From positions 1 through 64,000 of the forward strand of contig NZ_AUAW01000007.1 of NCBI RefSeq assembly GCF_000428925.1: a DNA stretch of 64,000 nucleotides, given 5' to 3'. The translations under genes were made by a program, and so were the position numbers. How positions within the stretch are numbered: the stretch's first letter is position 1; each line of letters starts with the position of its first letter. This DNA is from Furfurilactobacillus rossiae DSM 15814 (GTDB lineage: Bacteria > Bacillota > Bacilli > Lactobacillales > Lactobacillaceae). A model generated the notes under the pieces. That model was not told the origin of the DNA and ran no database searches. It saw only the letters and a list, made by a program, of their open reading frames with translations. Below, piece after piece: positions 1-10,387 of the stretch.

Positions 1-170
<170 letters not shown>

Positions 171-353
171 AATGAGTTATTTGAAATAGCTCTTGTTTTG
201 TTGTTACTTGGTTATAAAGTGAATTGACTTCACAATTGTAATTGCTTCGAACTTTCGTTCAAAGACCCTACACATTTGATTCGTCGAAACGTTGTTCAGT
301 TTTCAAAGATCTACATCATCTCATGTAATTGGTACATATCAGACGACTTAGTA

Positions 354-382
354 ATCATATCAATTTAACTCTTTGTTGTCAA
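354..382 (-). promoter_or_regulatory. rRNA operon promoter P2
   Basis: On the minus strand TTGACA (382-377) is followed by a 17-base spacer and TATGAT (359-354). This near-consensus sigma-A promoter faces the 16S gene, about 180 bases upstream of its mature 5' end. It is the stronger of two tandem promoters. Tandem promoters are usual for Firmicute rRNA operons. Confidence 0.8.
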
Positions 383-476
383 CGATTAATTTGAATTAAT
401 TATTGACATTTTTTAAATTGGTATAGCTGCCATTTTGCGACTCACATTTGAGTGATCTCTTTTGACAACGTTATCT

Positions 477-505
477 AGATTATCAGTTTCAGCTTTTATC
501 GTCAA
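477..505 (-). promoter_or_regulatory. rRNA operon promoter P1 (candidate)
   Basis: On the minus strand TTGACG (505-500), a 17-base spacer and TAATCT (482-477) make a plausible second promoter 123 bases upstream of P2. The -10 is a weak match, so this call is less certain than P2. No gene is visible in the rest of the 171-782 interval. Confidence 0.5.
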
Positions 506-677
506 GCACAAACATCAATTATCATTTTTTTCTCATTTAAAATCATAAAAGCATTCGAATACACCATTTGCCTCAAACGGATAGACCACAAAACCGCCTG
601 TGATTCGATCCTGTTGAAAAACTAGATAGCTTAAACCGCATTTAACATCTTACCACTACACCGCTATGTTTTCCTAC

Positions 678-718
678 AAAAAAAGTGACGATCACAATAA
701 ATGCGATCATCACTTTTT
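678..718 (-). terminator. Terminator after lysS
   Basis: A hairpin with arms AAAGTGACGATC and GATCATCACTTT (one G-T pair) lies just past the lysS stop codon. A run of seven T follows it on the minus strand. It separates the lysS operon from the rRNA promoters. Confidence 0.85.
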
Positions 719-782
719 AGCTCATCGTTCATCTATAGACTTAGCTGCTCACAAATACAGAAGATCATGTAGATGACTAAGA

Positions 783-2300
<1,518 letters not shown>

Positions 2301-2347
2301 TCACTTCTGTCAATTTCTCACAAACACCATTCTACACTAAATAACCT

Positions 2348-3361
2348 TTAGCTACCGGCAATTTGTGAACTTTCACGGGCATCCCGTACTGCTAGCTTAT
2401 CCAAAAAACGATCGAAAATGTCATTCATTTCTTCCTGCGTGTCAGCATTATTCAATGCTACCTTAGTTCGCGCCGAGTGAGAAATGCCCTTCAGATAGTA
2501 TGTCGCCTGTCCTCTGAACTCGCGGGGGCCAACATGTTCACCCTTTAGATCGACCAGCCGCTGCAAATGTTCTTTGGCAGTCGCCACTTTTTCGGCTGGC
2601 GTTGGTTCTGGCAAGATTTCGCCAGTTTCAAGATAGTGCGCCATTTGACCCAATACCCATGGATTACCTTCTGCAGCGCGGCCAACCATTGCTGCATCTG
2701 CGCCAACCTCTTCAATCATCTTCTTGGCGTCTTGAGGTGTTTGAATATCACCATTCCCCATAAATGGAATATGAATCTCCTTGGCCACTTCATGAAGGAC
2801 ATTCCAATCTGAGTGACCTTCATAGAACTGATACCGTGTTCGGCCATGCATGGCCAAAGCCGAAGCACCACCACGTTCAGCTGCTAAGGCATTCTCCACC
2901 GCATAAATATGATCAGGATCCCAGCCTGTCCGCATTTTAACGGTAACTGGCTTTTTAACCGCATCAGTCACGTACGAGACCATTTCATACACCTTGTTAG
3001 GGTCAAGCAGCCAACGAGCACCAGCATCCGTTTTGACCACCTTGTTAACTGGACACCCCATGTTGATGTCAATGATGTCTGCTTCAGTGTGTTGATCAAC
3101 ATATTCTGCTGCTTGGACCAATGTTTCCTTAGTGCCACCAAAAATTTGAATACTCATCGGGTGTTCGGCCTCTTCAACCTTCATCATGGATAGGGTTTTC
3201 TTATTCTTATACATAATGCCGCGGTCAGAAATCATCTCGCAAACGACGAGTCCAGCACCGAATTCTTTACAGATAAGTCGAAACGCCGAATTAGTCACAC
3301 CTGCCATCGGTGCCACCACAATTTGATTCGGAATCTCAATATCGCCAATTTTCCACTTCAT
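2348..3361 (-). CDS. dusB: tRNA-dihydrouridine synthase B
   Basis: FMN-dependent reduction of uridine to dihydrouridine in the tRNA D-loop. The TIM-barrel begins with the family's opening IVVAPMAGVTN near residue 14. The catalytic cysteine sits in INMGCPVNKV (about residue 103), and the phosphate-binding stretch MVGRAAEGNPW is near residue 225. The 337-residue length is usual. ATG is preceded by GGAGGAAAACG. It lies 12 bases downstream of hslO and 56 bases upstream of lysS, suggesting one operon. Confidence 0.95.
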   Translation of the reverse strand: MKWKIGDIEIPNQIVVAPMAGVTNSAFRLICKEFGAGLVVCEMISDRGIMYKNKKTLSMMKVEEAEHPMSIQIFGGTKETLVQAAEYVDQHTEADIIDINMGCPVNKVVKTDAGARWLLDPNKVYEMVSYVTDAVKKPVTVKMRTGWDPDHIYAVENALAAERGGASALAMHGRTRYQFYEGHSDWNVLHEVAKEIHIPFMGNGDIQTPQDAKKMIEEVGADAAMVGRAAEGNPWVLGQMAHYLETGEILPEPTPAEKVATAKEHLQRLVDLKGEHVGPREFRGQATYYLKGISHSARTKVALNNADTQEEMNDIFDRFLDKLAVRDARESSQIAGS

Positions 3362-3373
3362 CGTTTTCCTCCG

Positions 3374-4258
3374 TTAAGCGTTCTTTTCGCTTAAAATCGT
3401 TTGTAGTTCCTGTTCACTAAACTGATATTTGTTACCACAAAAACGGCAAACTGCTTCAGCACCGTGATCTTCAGTGATCATATCTTTAAGGTCCTTGTCT
3501 GGTAAACTGGCCAGGTCTTTGGCAAATTTATCCTTTGAACAATCACATTGAAAACTGACGGGTACACGTTCCAAAACTTTGACCCGCTCCTTGCCAAACA
3601 GATCATTTAAGATGTCTTCCGGCGTTTTGCCGTCACGGAGTAACTGTGACACTTGAGGTAAGTCCTTTAGACTTGCTTCAAGCTCTGAAATCGCTTTATC
3701 AGACGCACCTGGCAACACCTGAATCATGAATCCGCCGGCAACCCCGATGCTATTGTCCTTCTCAACAAAGACGGACACACCAACCGCTGATGGAATCTGT
3801 TCAGATTGTGCTAAGTAATATGTGAAGTCATCGCCTATTTCACCGCTGACCAAAGCAACTTGACCAGTGTATGGTTTATCCAAACCCAAGTTTTTGGTAA
3901 CCGACAACGCACCGTTCTTACCAACAGCGGCACCAACATCAATATGTCCCTTATCATTTAATGGTAAGTGAACACGGGGATTTACAATGTAGCCCTTAAC
4001 GTGGCCATTGGCATCTGCATCAACCACAATCCCCTTTGCTGGTCCATCTCCCTGAACCTTGACAGTCATGCTTTCCTGCCCCTTCATCAACGAAGTGGAG
4101 AGCAATAATGTTGCTGTTAATGTGCGCCCTAGAGCTGCCGAAGATGCACTCCGCGTGTCGTGTCGCTGCTGTGCTTCCGCAACAACATTGGTTGAATTGA
4201 CGGCATAAGCACGAAAATTACCGTCGTCAATAATACTTTTAACTAAATAGTTAGCCAT
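3374..4258 (-). CDS. hslO: Hsp33 redox-regulated chaperonin
   Basis: A holdase chaperone activated by oxidative unfolding. The C-terminal zinc site is complete: CDC near residue 238 and CRFC near 271, matching the family CxC / CxxC pattern. The N-terminal chaperone domain starts at the usual MANYLVKSI and the length (294) is normal. The ribosome binding site AAGGAG ends about six bases before the ATG. A -10-like TATACT lies at 4294-4289, between the ftsH terminator and hslO, so hslO probably opens a separate transcript with dusB and lysS. Confidence 0.95.
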   Translation of the reverse strand: MANYLVKSIIDDGNFRAYAVNSTNVVAEAQQRHDTRSASSAALGRTLTATLLLSTSLMKGQESMTVKVQGDGPAKGIVVDADANGHVKGYIVNPRVHLPLNDKGHIDVGAAVGKNGALSVTKNLGLDKPYTGQVALVSGEIGDDFTYYLAQSEQIPSAVGVSVFVEKDNSIGVAGGFMIQVLPGASDKAISELEASLKDLPQVSQLLRDGKTPEDILNDLFGKERVKVLERVPVSFQCDCSKDKFAKDLASLPDKDLKDMITEDHGAEAVCRFCGNKYQFSEQELQTILSEKNA

Positions 4259-4344
4259 AGTTTACTCCTTGAAAAAATTCTGAAAGTTAGTATACCGCAA
4301 TTACGCTAAAAACGTTAGTCAAACGCCAGTCTTCCATTTTCTAA

Positions 4345-4393
4345 AAACAAAAAGCACATTATCGAAAACAACCTAATTTCCGATAATGTGCTT
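4345..4393 (-). terminator. Terminator after ftsH
   Basis: Perfect arms AAAGCACATTATCG (4351-4364) and CGATAATGTGCTT (4381-4393) lie six bases after the ftsH stop. They are followed on the minus strand by TTTTTG. This ends the tilS-hpt-ftsH transcript before hslO. Confidence 0.88.
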
Positions 4394-4398
4394 CATTA

Positions 4399-6522
4399 TT
4401 ATAACTGGTTGGAGTCTGAAGAATCATCATTGTGATCCGCACTTGCAGCACTATTAGCTTGGCTGTTTGCACTTTCACTTGCAGATTGATCAGGTTGAGC
4501 AGAGTCTGAAGTTGACACTTCGTGTTCTGCCGCACGTTCCTGTTCACGTTGTTGCAAGGCACTCTTGGCCTGTTCAAATGTTGCCGCTTGCGGATTTTCA
4601 TCTGCAGGCTGCGTCTCAGGCATTTTACCTGTCTTGAACAAACTAAGGATTTGCTTTTCATCCAACGTTTCATACTTCAACAAGGCTTCCGCAATCAGCT
4701 TGTGCTGTTCACGATGACTCTGAATGATGTTAACAGCTTCCGTGTAACCTTCTGTAGTCAAACGGCGAACTTCTTCATCAATCAGTGAAGCCGTTTCTTG
4801 TGAATAATTTGGCTGTTGACCATATTGAGCCATCGCAGCTTGGTTTTCGCCTTCAAGAGCGACCATCCCCAATTTGTCACTCATCCCGTACTGAGTAACC
4901 ATTGAACGGGCAATCTGGGTTGCTTGTTCAAAGTCGTTTGAAGCACCAGATGATTCTGAGTTAAAGATGATTTGTTCAGCGGCACGACCACCCATTAAAC
5001 CGGCAATCTGTTCGTTAGCATCCTTTTTACTCATCAACATTTGATCTTCACGTGGCAACATGATGGCATAACCACCAGCGCGCCCACGAGGAACAATCGT
5101 TACTTTATGAACCACCCGTGCATCATTGAGTACCAACCCAACGATTGTATGACCAGCTTCATGGAAAGCAACGGTTCGACGCTCTTGGTCAGAGATAACC
5201 CGGTCATGTTTAGCCGGCCCAGCAATAACTCGATCTTCAGCCTCATCTAAATCAGCCGCATCGATTTGAGTCTTACCACGACGAGCTGCTAACAAAGCAG
5301 CTTCATTTAGTAAGTTAGCCAAATCTGCACCAACAAACCCTGGCGTCTGTTTCGCAATTTCTTTTAGATCCACATTAGCTGCCAAAGGCTTGCCTTTTGA
5401 GTGAACCTTCAGAATTGCTTCACGACCTTTAACGTCAGGACGACCAACCAGGATCTTCCGGTCGAAACGACCCGGACGTAACAAAGCTGGGTCCAAAACG
5501 TCAGAACGGTTAGTGGCTGCCATGACGATAACACCTTCGTTACCGGTGAATCCATCCATTTCAACCAACAATTGGTTCAATGTTTGTTCACGTTCATCAT
5601 GACCACCGCCCATGCCGGTGCCACGTTGACGCCCAACGGCATCAATTTCATCAATAAAGATAATCGATGGTGCGCTCTTTTTGGCCTGATCAAACAGGTC
5701 ACGAACACGACTGGCACCAACACCGACAAACATTTCAACGAAGTCTGAACCAGACATAGAGAAGAATGGTACGCCAGCTTCACCGGCGACGGCCTTCGCT
5801 AACAATGTTTTACCAGTACCAGGCGGGCCCTCAAGTAACACACCCGCTGGAATATGAGCACCCAGCGTGGTGAACTTATGAGGATCCTTCAAGAATTCAA
5901 CAACTTCGACCAATTCTTGTTTCTCTTCTTCTTCGCCGGCAACATCACTAAAACGAACGGTGTTGCTCTTAGGATCTGCAGGTTTAGCACGGGACTTTCC
6001 GAAGCTCGTGACACCGCCACGACCACCAGCACCGCCTTGGCCTGCCTGACCCATCATCATGTAGAAGAAGAAACCAATCAAGACAATCGGTAAGATTAAA
6101 CTAATCAGATTAATCCAAAAACCACTAGATTCTTCTGCCTTAGTGTCCATCTTTACGTTATGTTTAGCAGCGGCATCCGTTACCTGTTTTACACTTGCGT
6201 TATTTTCAAGAATAGAACTGGTAAAGCTCTTTGCCTTACTGGATTGATTGTTACCTAGTCCAAGTGCTGAATTACTGTTATTGGAAACTTTTTGAGCTTT
6301 CCGATACTCACCGGTAATCTTGTAAACACCACCAGCAGGTTGCACCTGAAAGTTCTTAATTTTGTTATCCTTTAAATTACGAACAAATTCACTAGAGCGA
6401 ATATTCTGAGTCTGTGATCCGGAACTATTGCCAAAGAAGAAATACAAGATTCCCATAAATGACAAGAAGATCACGATCCAGAACAGGCTGTTGCGGACTG
6501 GTCCGTTTCGGCGTGAGTTCAT
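4399..6522 (-). CDS. ftsH: ATP-dependent zinc metalloprotease FtsH
   Basis: Membrane-anchored AAA+ protease for membrane-protein quality control. Two N-terminal membrane segments (about residues 12-29 and 137-157) flank a short extracytoplasmic region. The AAA domain has Walker A GPPGTGKT (about 234), Walker B IIFIDEID and the second region of homology around RPGRFDRKI. The zinc site HEAGH is near residue 456. The last ~60 residues are Gln/Ser/Asn-rich, probably disordered; tails of this kind vary between species. The ATG is preceded by AGGAGG. At 707 residues it is full length. It follows hpt, the usual lactobacillar order. Confidence 0.97.
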   Translation of the reverse strand: MNSRRNGPVRNSLFWIVIFLSFMGILYFFFGNSSGSQTQNIRSSEFVRNLKDNKIKNFQVQPAGGVYKITGEYRKAQKVSNNSNSALGLGNNQSSKAKSFTSSILENNASVKQVTDAAAKHNVKMDTKAEESSGFWINLISLILPIVLIGFFFYMMMGQAGQGGAGGRGGVTSFGKSRAKPADPKSNTVRFSDVAGEEEEKQELVEVVEFLKDPHKFTTLGAHIPAGVLLEGPPGTGKTLLAKAVAGEAGVPFFSMSGSDFVEMFVGVGASRVRDLFDQAKKSAPSIIFIDEIDAVGRQRGTGMGGGHDEREQTLNQLLVEMDGFTGNEGVIVMAATNRSDVLDPALLRPGRFDRKILVGRPDVKGREAILKVHSKGKPLAANVDLKEIAKQTPGFVGADLANLLNEAALLAARRGKTQIDAADLDEAEDRVIAGPAKHDRVISDQERRTVAFHEAGHTIVGLVLNDARVVHKVTIVPRGRAGGYAIMLPREDQMLMSKKDANEQIAGLMGGRAAEQIIFNSESSGASNDFEQATQIARSMVTQYGMSDKLGMVALEGENQAAMAQYGQQPNYSQETASLIDEEVRRLTTEGYTEAVNIIQSHREQHKLIAEALLKYETLDEKQILSLFKTGKMPETQPADENPQAATFEQAKSALQQREQERAAEHEVSTSDSAQPDQSASESANSQANSAASADHNDDSSDSNQL

Positions 6523-6603
6523 ACAGTGCCTCCTGACAGCATAATTCAGTATTTTTTGTCCAGAAAACTGAACTGAACGGGTTTATCCCCGTTGATGAAT
6601 CAT

Positions 6604-6612
6604 ATCATAGCA
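6604..6612 (-). promoter_or_regulatory. Extended -10 promoter for ftsH
   Basis: On the minus strand TGCTATGAT is an extended -10. A TTGGTC 18 bases upstream of the hexamer could act as a weak -35. The predicted leader, about 75 bases, contains a small hairpin with arms ACGGG and CCCGT (6578-6593). This suggests ftsH can be expressed apart from hpt. Confidence 0.5.
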
Positions 6613-6738
6613 CAATTGACCTATCTTGACCAAACAAAATTAACGCTTATTTTCGCTTTTCCCAAAGTTTCTTGAGAACGCTCTCGCTGACTCTCAGTTC
6701 CACGGTCATTTCGGTTAACACACTATTCCTTATAACTA

Positions 6739-7284
6739 TTAATTATCGTTCTCGTAGACTTCCGGTTTAAGAACACCGACGTACGGTAAATTCCGATAAA
6801 ATTCTTTATAGTCCAGCCCATAACCGACCACAAATTCTTTCGGCAGTTGGAAACCGACATAGTCAGCTTTTGCCTCAACGACACGCCCTTCTGGTTTGTC
6901 CAGTAAAGTACATACTTTGATGTCCTTAGCGTGACGTTCATTCAGCAAATCGATCAAGAACTTAAGCGTGCGCCCGGTGTCAATAATATCTTCCATGATA
7001 ATAACGTTACGGCCCGCGACATCCGCACTTAAATCATGAATGAGCTGAATCTCACCAGTTGAAGCCAGACCGCCGTGATAACTGGACACATCAATGAAAT
7101 CTACCTCTGCCATAATGTCCATTTCCTTCATCACGTCGACCGTCCAGAGAATAGCGCCCTTAAGAACTGAAATCAAAATGGGCCGTTTGTCCCGGTAATC
7201 CTCTGTCAACTGCATCCCTAATCGGTGTGCGGCAGCCTTAATTTCTGCCGCACTATAGAGCGTTTTTTCAATGTCGTTATTCAT
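6739..7284 (-). CDS. hpt: Hypoxanthine phosphoribosyltransferase
   Basis: Purine salvage: converts hypoxanthine (and guanine) plus PRPP to IMP (GMP). The PRPP-binding loop IIMEDIIDTGRTL is near residues 95-107, and the C-terminal base-binding part contains the usual VGYGLDY. The 181-residue length is normal. Its ATG overlaps the end of tilS by eight bases, so translation is likely coupled. tilS-hpt-ftsH is a conserved Firmicute cluster. Confidence 0.96.
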   Translation of the reverse strand: MNNDIEKTLYSAAEIKAAAHRLGMQLTEDYRDKRPILISVLKGAILWTVDVMKEMDIMAEVDFIDVSSYHGGLASTGEIQLIHDLSADVAGRNVIIMEDIIDTGRTLKFLIDLLNERHAKDIKVCTLLDKPEGRVVEAKADYVGFQLPKEFVVGYGLDYKEFYRNLPYVGVLKPEVYENDN

Positions 7285-8662
7285 GTTCCACTCCTTGCCT
7301 CAATCTCACGCAAATTTCGACTAACTGATGGTCCGGCTTCGTGACAGCTACGCGACGACCAACTAACCATAATGGCTCATTGTTGACTGTCGTCACAATC
7401 AACTGATGTGAACGCTCCTCCAATGGCACTTTTTGGTTGATCAATACTCGTCTAACTGATTGATGTTGACCGTCTTTCAATGCCAACTGATCCGTGGCTT
7501 TAGCCTGTCGAATCAGCAATGGTAATTCACTTGCGTCAACATGCAAATGTACGCTCAGAAAATTGGGTTGCATGGTGACTACTTGTCTTGCGTCAAACAG
7601 TCCCACTTGACACGTCCCTGTCACAGCCGTCCATTTGTTCAATGTTACCATAGTTTCCCGTACTGGTTGTTGCCGGGACGCGTTTTTTTGTCGATTATTA
7701 TCGGATCGTTTAAAAGTGAATTCATCATACCGTCTACACAGTTGCCAACCTGATCCCAAGTCAACGTTAAACTCAGACTTAGCAGACATTAGCGCATTAA
7801 CGGCGTTGTGCCAGGCAGCTAATTCGATTGGCGCAATCAGCGCATCAGTTACTCGTTCCGAAAACGCCTGACGTAGTAGCAACAGAGTCGGCATCGGGTG
7901 CCGTAATAAAGCATCAACAGAATGGTCAATACCGACAAGTGCTAATGAGGCTTGCTGTTGCAAATATGTATTAACAGCGGCTTGATCATTCAAATTATTT
8001 GCAAAATCGTGTTTGAACGATGGATTTTCCGACGCTAACAACGGTAGGATTTGATGGCGAAACCGATTTCTTTTGGTTGTCAGCTGCGTATTTGTTTCGT
8101 CTTCAAACGTCTGCAGGTCTTGTCGACGCGCATAATCGCGAATGGATGCCTTACTAATGCCAAGTAATGGTCGAATCAGGTCGCCCTTGCCAAATGAACG
8201 TTTCCAAGCAATCCCTAACGGTTCCATCATGCTACGACCTTCAACGAGTCGCATAAGCCCAGTTTCTGCCATTTCATCTTCTTGATGTGCCGTTGCCAGC
8301 AACGTCGCACGATGCTCTGTCATCACCTGTTCAAAAAAATGGTAGCGAAAACGGCGAGCCGCAGCTTCAATACCCACCTTCGGATGATCCTTTGGCAGCC
8401 AGTGGGCAACGACCAGGGGTAAATTGAGCTGGTTGCAATAATCCCTTAAAAAGGTTTCTTCCACATCACTTTGCTGTCGTAGTTGATGATTCACATGGGC
8501 GACAACCACGGCAGGTCGTTGCAAAGTTGGCAAGTTTAAAAAAAGGTCCAGTAATGTCATTGAATCTACACCTGTGGATACAGCAACGACCACTGTATCA
8601 TCTGATTGCCACAAATGATGTGTCTGGTTCGCAGTCAAAAACTGCTGTAAAACTCGATCCAT
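7277..8662 (-). CDS. tilS: tRNA(Ile)-lysidine synthase
   Basis: Converts C34 of the CAU-anticodon tRNA-Ile to lysidine using ATP and lysine. The N-type PP-loop is VAVSTGVDSM at about residue 21, with Thr in the usual SGGxDS position. The C-terminal part (about residues 350-460) fits the TilS substrate-binding domains. I take the ATG at 8662, preceded by AAAAGGAG nine bases away, giving 461 residues. An upstream in-frame start at 8752 would add 30 residues without homology or a binding site. Upstream lie two copies of ACCGGTCA (8680-8687 and 8744-8751), the first within the palindrome TGACCGGTCA; their role is unknown. Confidence 0.93.
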   Translation of the reverse strand: MDRVLQQFLTANQTHHLWQSDDTVVVAVSTGVDSMTLLDLFLNLPTLQRPAVVVAHVNHQLRQQSDVEETFLRDYCNQLNLPLVVAHWLPKDHPKVGIEAAARRFRYHFFEQVMTEHRATLLATAHQEDEMAETGLMRLVEGRSMMEPLGIAWKRSFGKGDLIRPLLGISKASIRDYARRQDLQTFEDETNTQLTTKRNRFRHQILPLLASENPSFKHDFANNLNDQAAVNTYLQQQASLALVGIDHSVDALLRHPMPTLLLLRQAFSERVTDALIAPIELAAWHNAVNALMSAKSEFNVDLGSGWQLCRRYDEFTFKRSDNNRQKNASRQQPVRETMVTLNKWTAVTGTCQVGLFDARQVVTMQPNFLSVHLHVDASELPLLIRQAKATDQLALKDGQHQSVRRVLINQKVPLEERSHQLIVTTVNNEPLWLVGRRVAVTKPDHQLVEICVRLRQGVEHE

Positions 8663-8770
8663 CGATTGACTCCTTTTTGACCGGTCAGCAAAATTTCCAT
8701 TCAGTAAACAGTTACTTAACCAACATTCCCACTTGATCAACATACCGGTCAAGTTTTTTCACTAAATAAT

Positions 8771-8810
8771 AAAAATGATCCCGTTCCCGGATTTGGGAAT
8801 GGGATCATTT
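8771..8810 (-). terminator. Terminator after yabR
   Basis: A 16-base stem (8773-8788 with 8795-8810, one G-T pair) has a six-base loop. On the minus strand it is followed by TTTTTATTATTT. It ends the leftward yabR transcript before tilS. Confidence 0.85.
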
Positions 8811-8893
8811 ACATCAAAACAAGTCCCTGTGATTTTGACATTTAACGTCAATCAACCAAATGGCCTTTATCACAAGTGACTCGCTCTAAATTA

Positions 8894-9412
8894 TTAGCTG
8901 CGACGACCACCACGGCCGCCACGCTTTCCTTCAGTATTGTGTTTAAGAGTCGCAAGTCGCTGCTCACTATCTTTTAGGAAGCTAGCCATCATGCCATCAA
9001 AGCTGTTATCAGGTTGATGGCTTCGGTTACCTCCGCGACTATTACCGTGCTCATTGCGTCCACGATTATTGCTGTGGTTGTCGTGACCACCGTTATGAAA
9101 CTCGTGCCCCTCATGGCTTTCGTGATGTTCATGATTCCCACCACGACCATGTTCGCCATGAGATTGAGTTGTTGCAGGACGGTCTTCAGCAGCTTTCATG
9201 GAAAGGGCAATTTTTCCCTTTTCCATCGATAACACCTTTACCGTTACTTCATCGCCGACATTCAGAACATCATGAATATCTTTGATGTACTCATTCGAAA
9301 TCTGGCTGATGTGAACTAAACCACTTTGATGTTCGCCTAAATCGACAAACGCACCAAAGTTCGTGATACCTGTTACCTTGCCAGAAACCTTGTTACCGAC
9401 TTCCACTGCCAT
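8894..9412 (-). CDS. yabR: S1-domain RNA-binding protein with His-rich linker
   Basis: A general stress / RNA-binding protein of the YabR-GSP13 type. Residues about 1-73 form a single S1 domain (begins VGNKVSGKVTGITNFGAFVDL). Residues about 80-130 are strongly enriched in His, Gly, Asn and Arg; one 30-residue stretch holds about nine histidines. The tail ends in a basic RGGRGGRRS. The family usually has a charged, low-complexity tail. The amount of histidine here is unusual and could bind metal, which is my inference. It sits between divIC and tilS, its usual place. An ATG start is preceded by AGGAGG. Confidence 0.88.
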   Translation of the reverse strand: MAVEVGNKVSGKVTGITNFGAFVDLGEHQSGLVHISQISNEYIKDIHDVLNVGDEVTVKVLSMEKGKIALSMKAAEDRPATTQSHGEHGRGGNHEHHESHEGHEFHNGGHDNHSNNRGRNEHGNSRGGNRSHQPDNSFDGMMASFLKDSEQRLATLKHNTEGKRGGRGGRRS

Positions 9413-9520
9413 AAAAAAATATATCCTCCTGCATTAGTATGATGCATATCGTAAAATTACCATGATTGTAACATAAAACAGTCGCGGACAAAGTCACTGC
9501 GGCTGTTATTCAACAAATAA

Positions 9521-9904
9521 CTATTTGGAATTCTTCGGTAGATTGTAAACAATCTCACCATTCTTCGAATAAAGATACTTATCACGAATCAATTGTGTTA
9601 GATAAGTATCGTTATGCAATTGTTTTACCTGTTGGTTAAGTTGACCATTTTTTTCAGTTGCTGTTTTGAGTTGGCGGCTTGTCTTGGCATTTTCCGCATT
9701 AATCTGGTTAAGATTAGCGACATTTTTTTCATATGCCCAAAAACTAAGCACAGCAATCACAGCAAACACTGCGATGATTCTTAAAGCACGTCGCCGACGA
9801 CGGTGGGACAAATCATGTTGTTGCTGATTATGTTGACGTTCGCTCTCACGTAACCGTTTAACATAATCGTTATTTAATTGATGAACAGATTGTCCGTTTT
9901 CCAT
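9521..9904 (-). CDS. divIC: Septum formation initiator DivIC/FtsB-like
   Basis: A small bitopic division protein that pairs with FtsL in the divisome. A basic N-terminal cytoplasmic part (RRRRRALRI just before the membrane) precedes one membrane segment at about residues 42-60. A coiled-coil-like stretch follows (about 62-98, rich in Asn, Gln and Leu), then a short extracellular end. The 127-residue length fits. It lies between rqcP and yabR, the conserved position of divIC in Bacilli. Confidence 0.9.
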   Translation of the reverse strand: MENGQSVHQLNNDYVKRLRESERQHNQQQHDLSHRRRRRALRIIAVFAVIAVLSFWAYEKNVANLNQINAENAKTSRQLKTATEKNGQLNQQVKQLHNDTYLTQLIRDKYLYSKNGEIVYNLPKNSK

Positions 9905-10059
9905 CGTTTTTTGGCCACCTTGTCACAGATTCACTTTTTTCTAAGCAACTGTTTAAAGTATAGCAACGGAAAAATTGAATGTAAATGACAATTCCGTTAC
10001 ACATCAAGGGTTTAAGTCCTTCTTAATACGAACGTACTTTCGTTATGCAAGCGGCGGCC

Positions 10060-10335
10060 CTACTCCTGAGTGCGGTAATCCTTGGCATAAGTTTCAGACA
10101 CAATCTTGTACATTTTTTCTGCGTCCTCTTTTTTTGTTGTTTCTAGTAATTGTTCTACTTTTACCGTTAATGTTTTGTTACCAAATGCAATCACCAGTTC
10201 ATCATTAACATTCACGTTACTGGATGACTTTGCTTGGTTACCGTTAATCGTAATTCGTCCCTTATCGGCAATTTCTTTTGCTACTGGACGCCGTTTGATG
10301 ATTCGGGAAATTTTCAAAAATTTATCTAACCGCAT
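10060..10335 (-). CDS. rqcP: S4-domain RNA-binding protein RqcP (YabO/YlmH-like Hsp15)
   Basis: A 91-residue S4-domain protein. It starts [16 protein letters not shown] and carries the S4 core [13 protein letters not shown]. In Bacillus subtilis this protein (YabO/RqcP) works with RqcH and the 50S subunit in poly-alanine tailing of stalled nascent chains. Its position between a flippase-like gene and divIC matches the B. subtilis yabM-yabO-divIC arrangement. Confidence 0.92.
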   Translation of the reverse strand: MRLDKFLKISRIIKRRPVAKEIADKGRITINGNQAKSSSNVNVNDELVIAFGNKTLTVKVEQLLETTKKEDAEKMYKIVSETYAKDYRTQE

Positions 10336-10387
10336 CGTTAGTTCCTCACTTTTCTTTATTTCAATTTATTTTTATCTCTCACAAGAA

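Noticed and set aside
403-427. Plus-strand TTGACA followed by TATAGC
   Set aside because: The spacer is only 13 bases and no gene lies downstream on that strand.
9014-9232. Plus-strand ORF within yabR, and similar antisense frames in cshA (21569) and rpoE (33694)
   Set aside because: These are antisense shadows of low-complexity coding sequence (His/Gly/Asp-rich regions).
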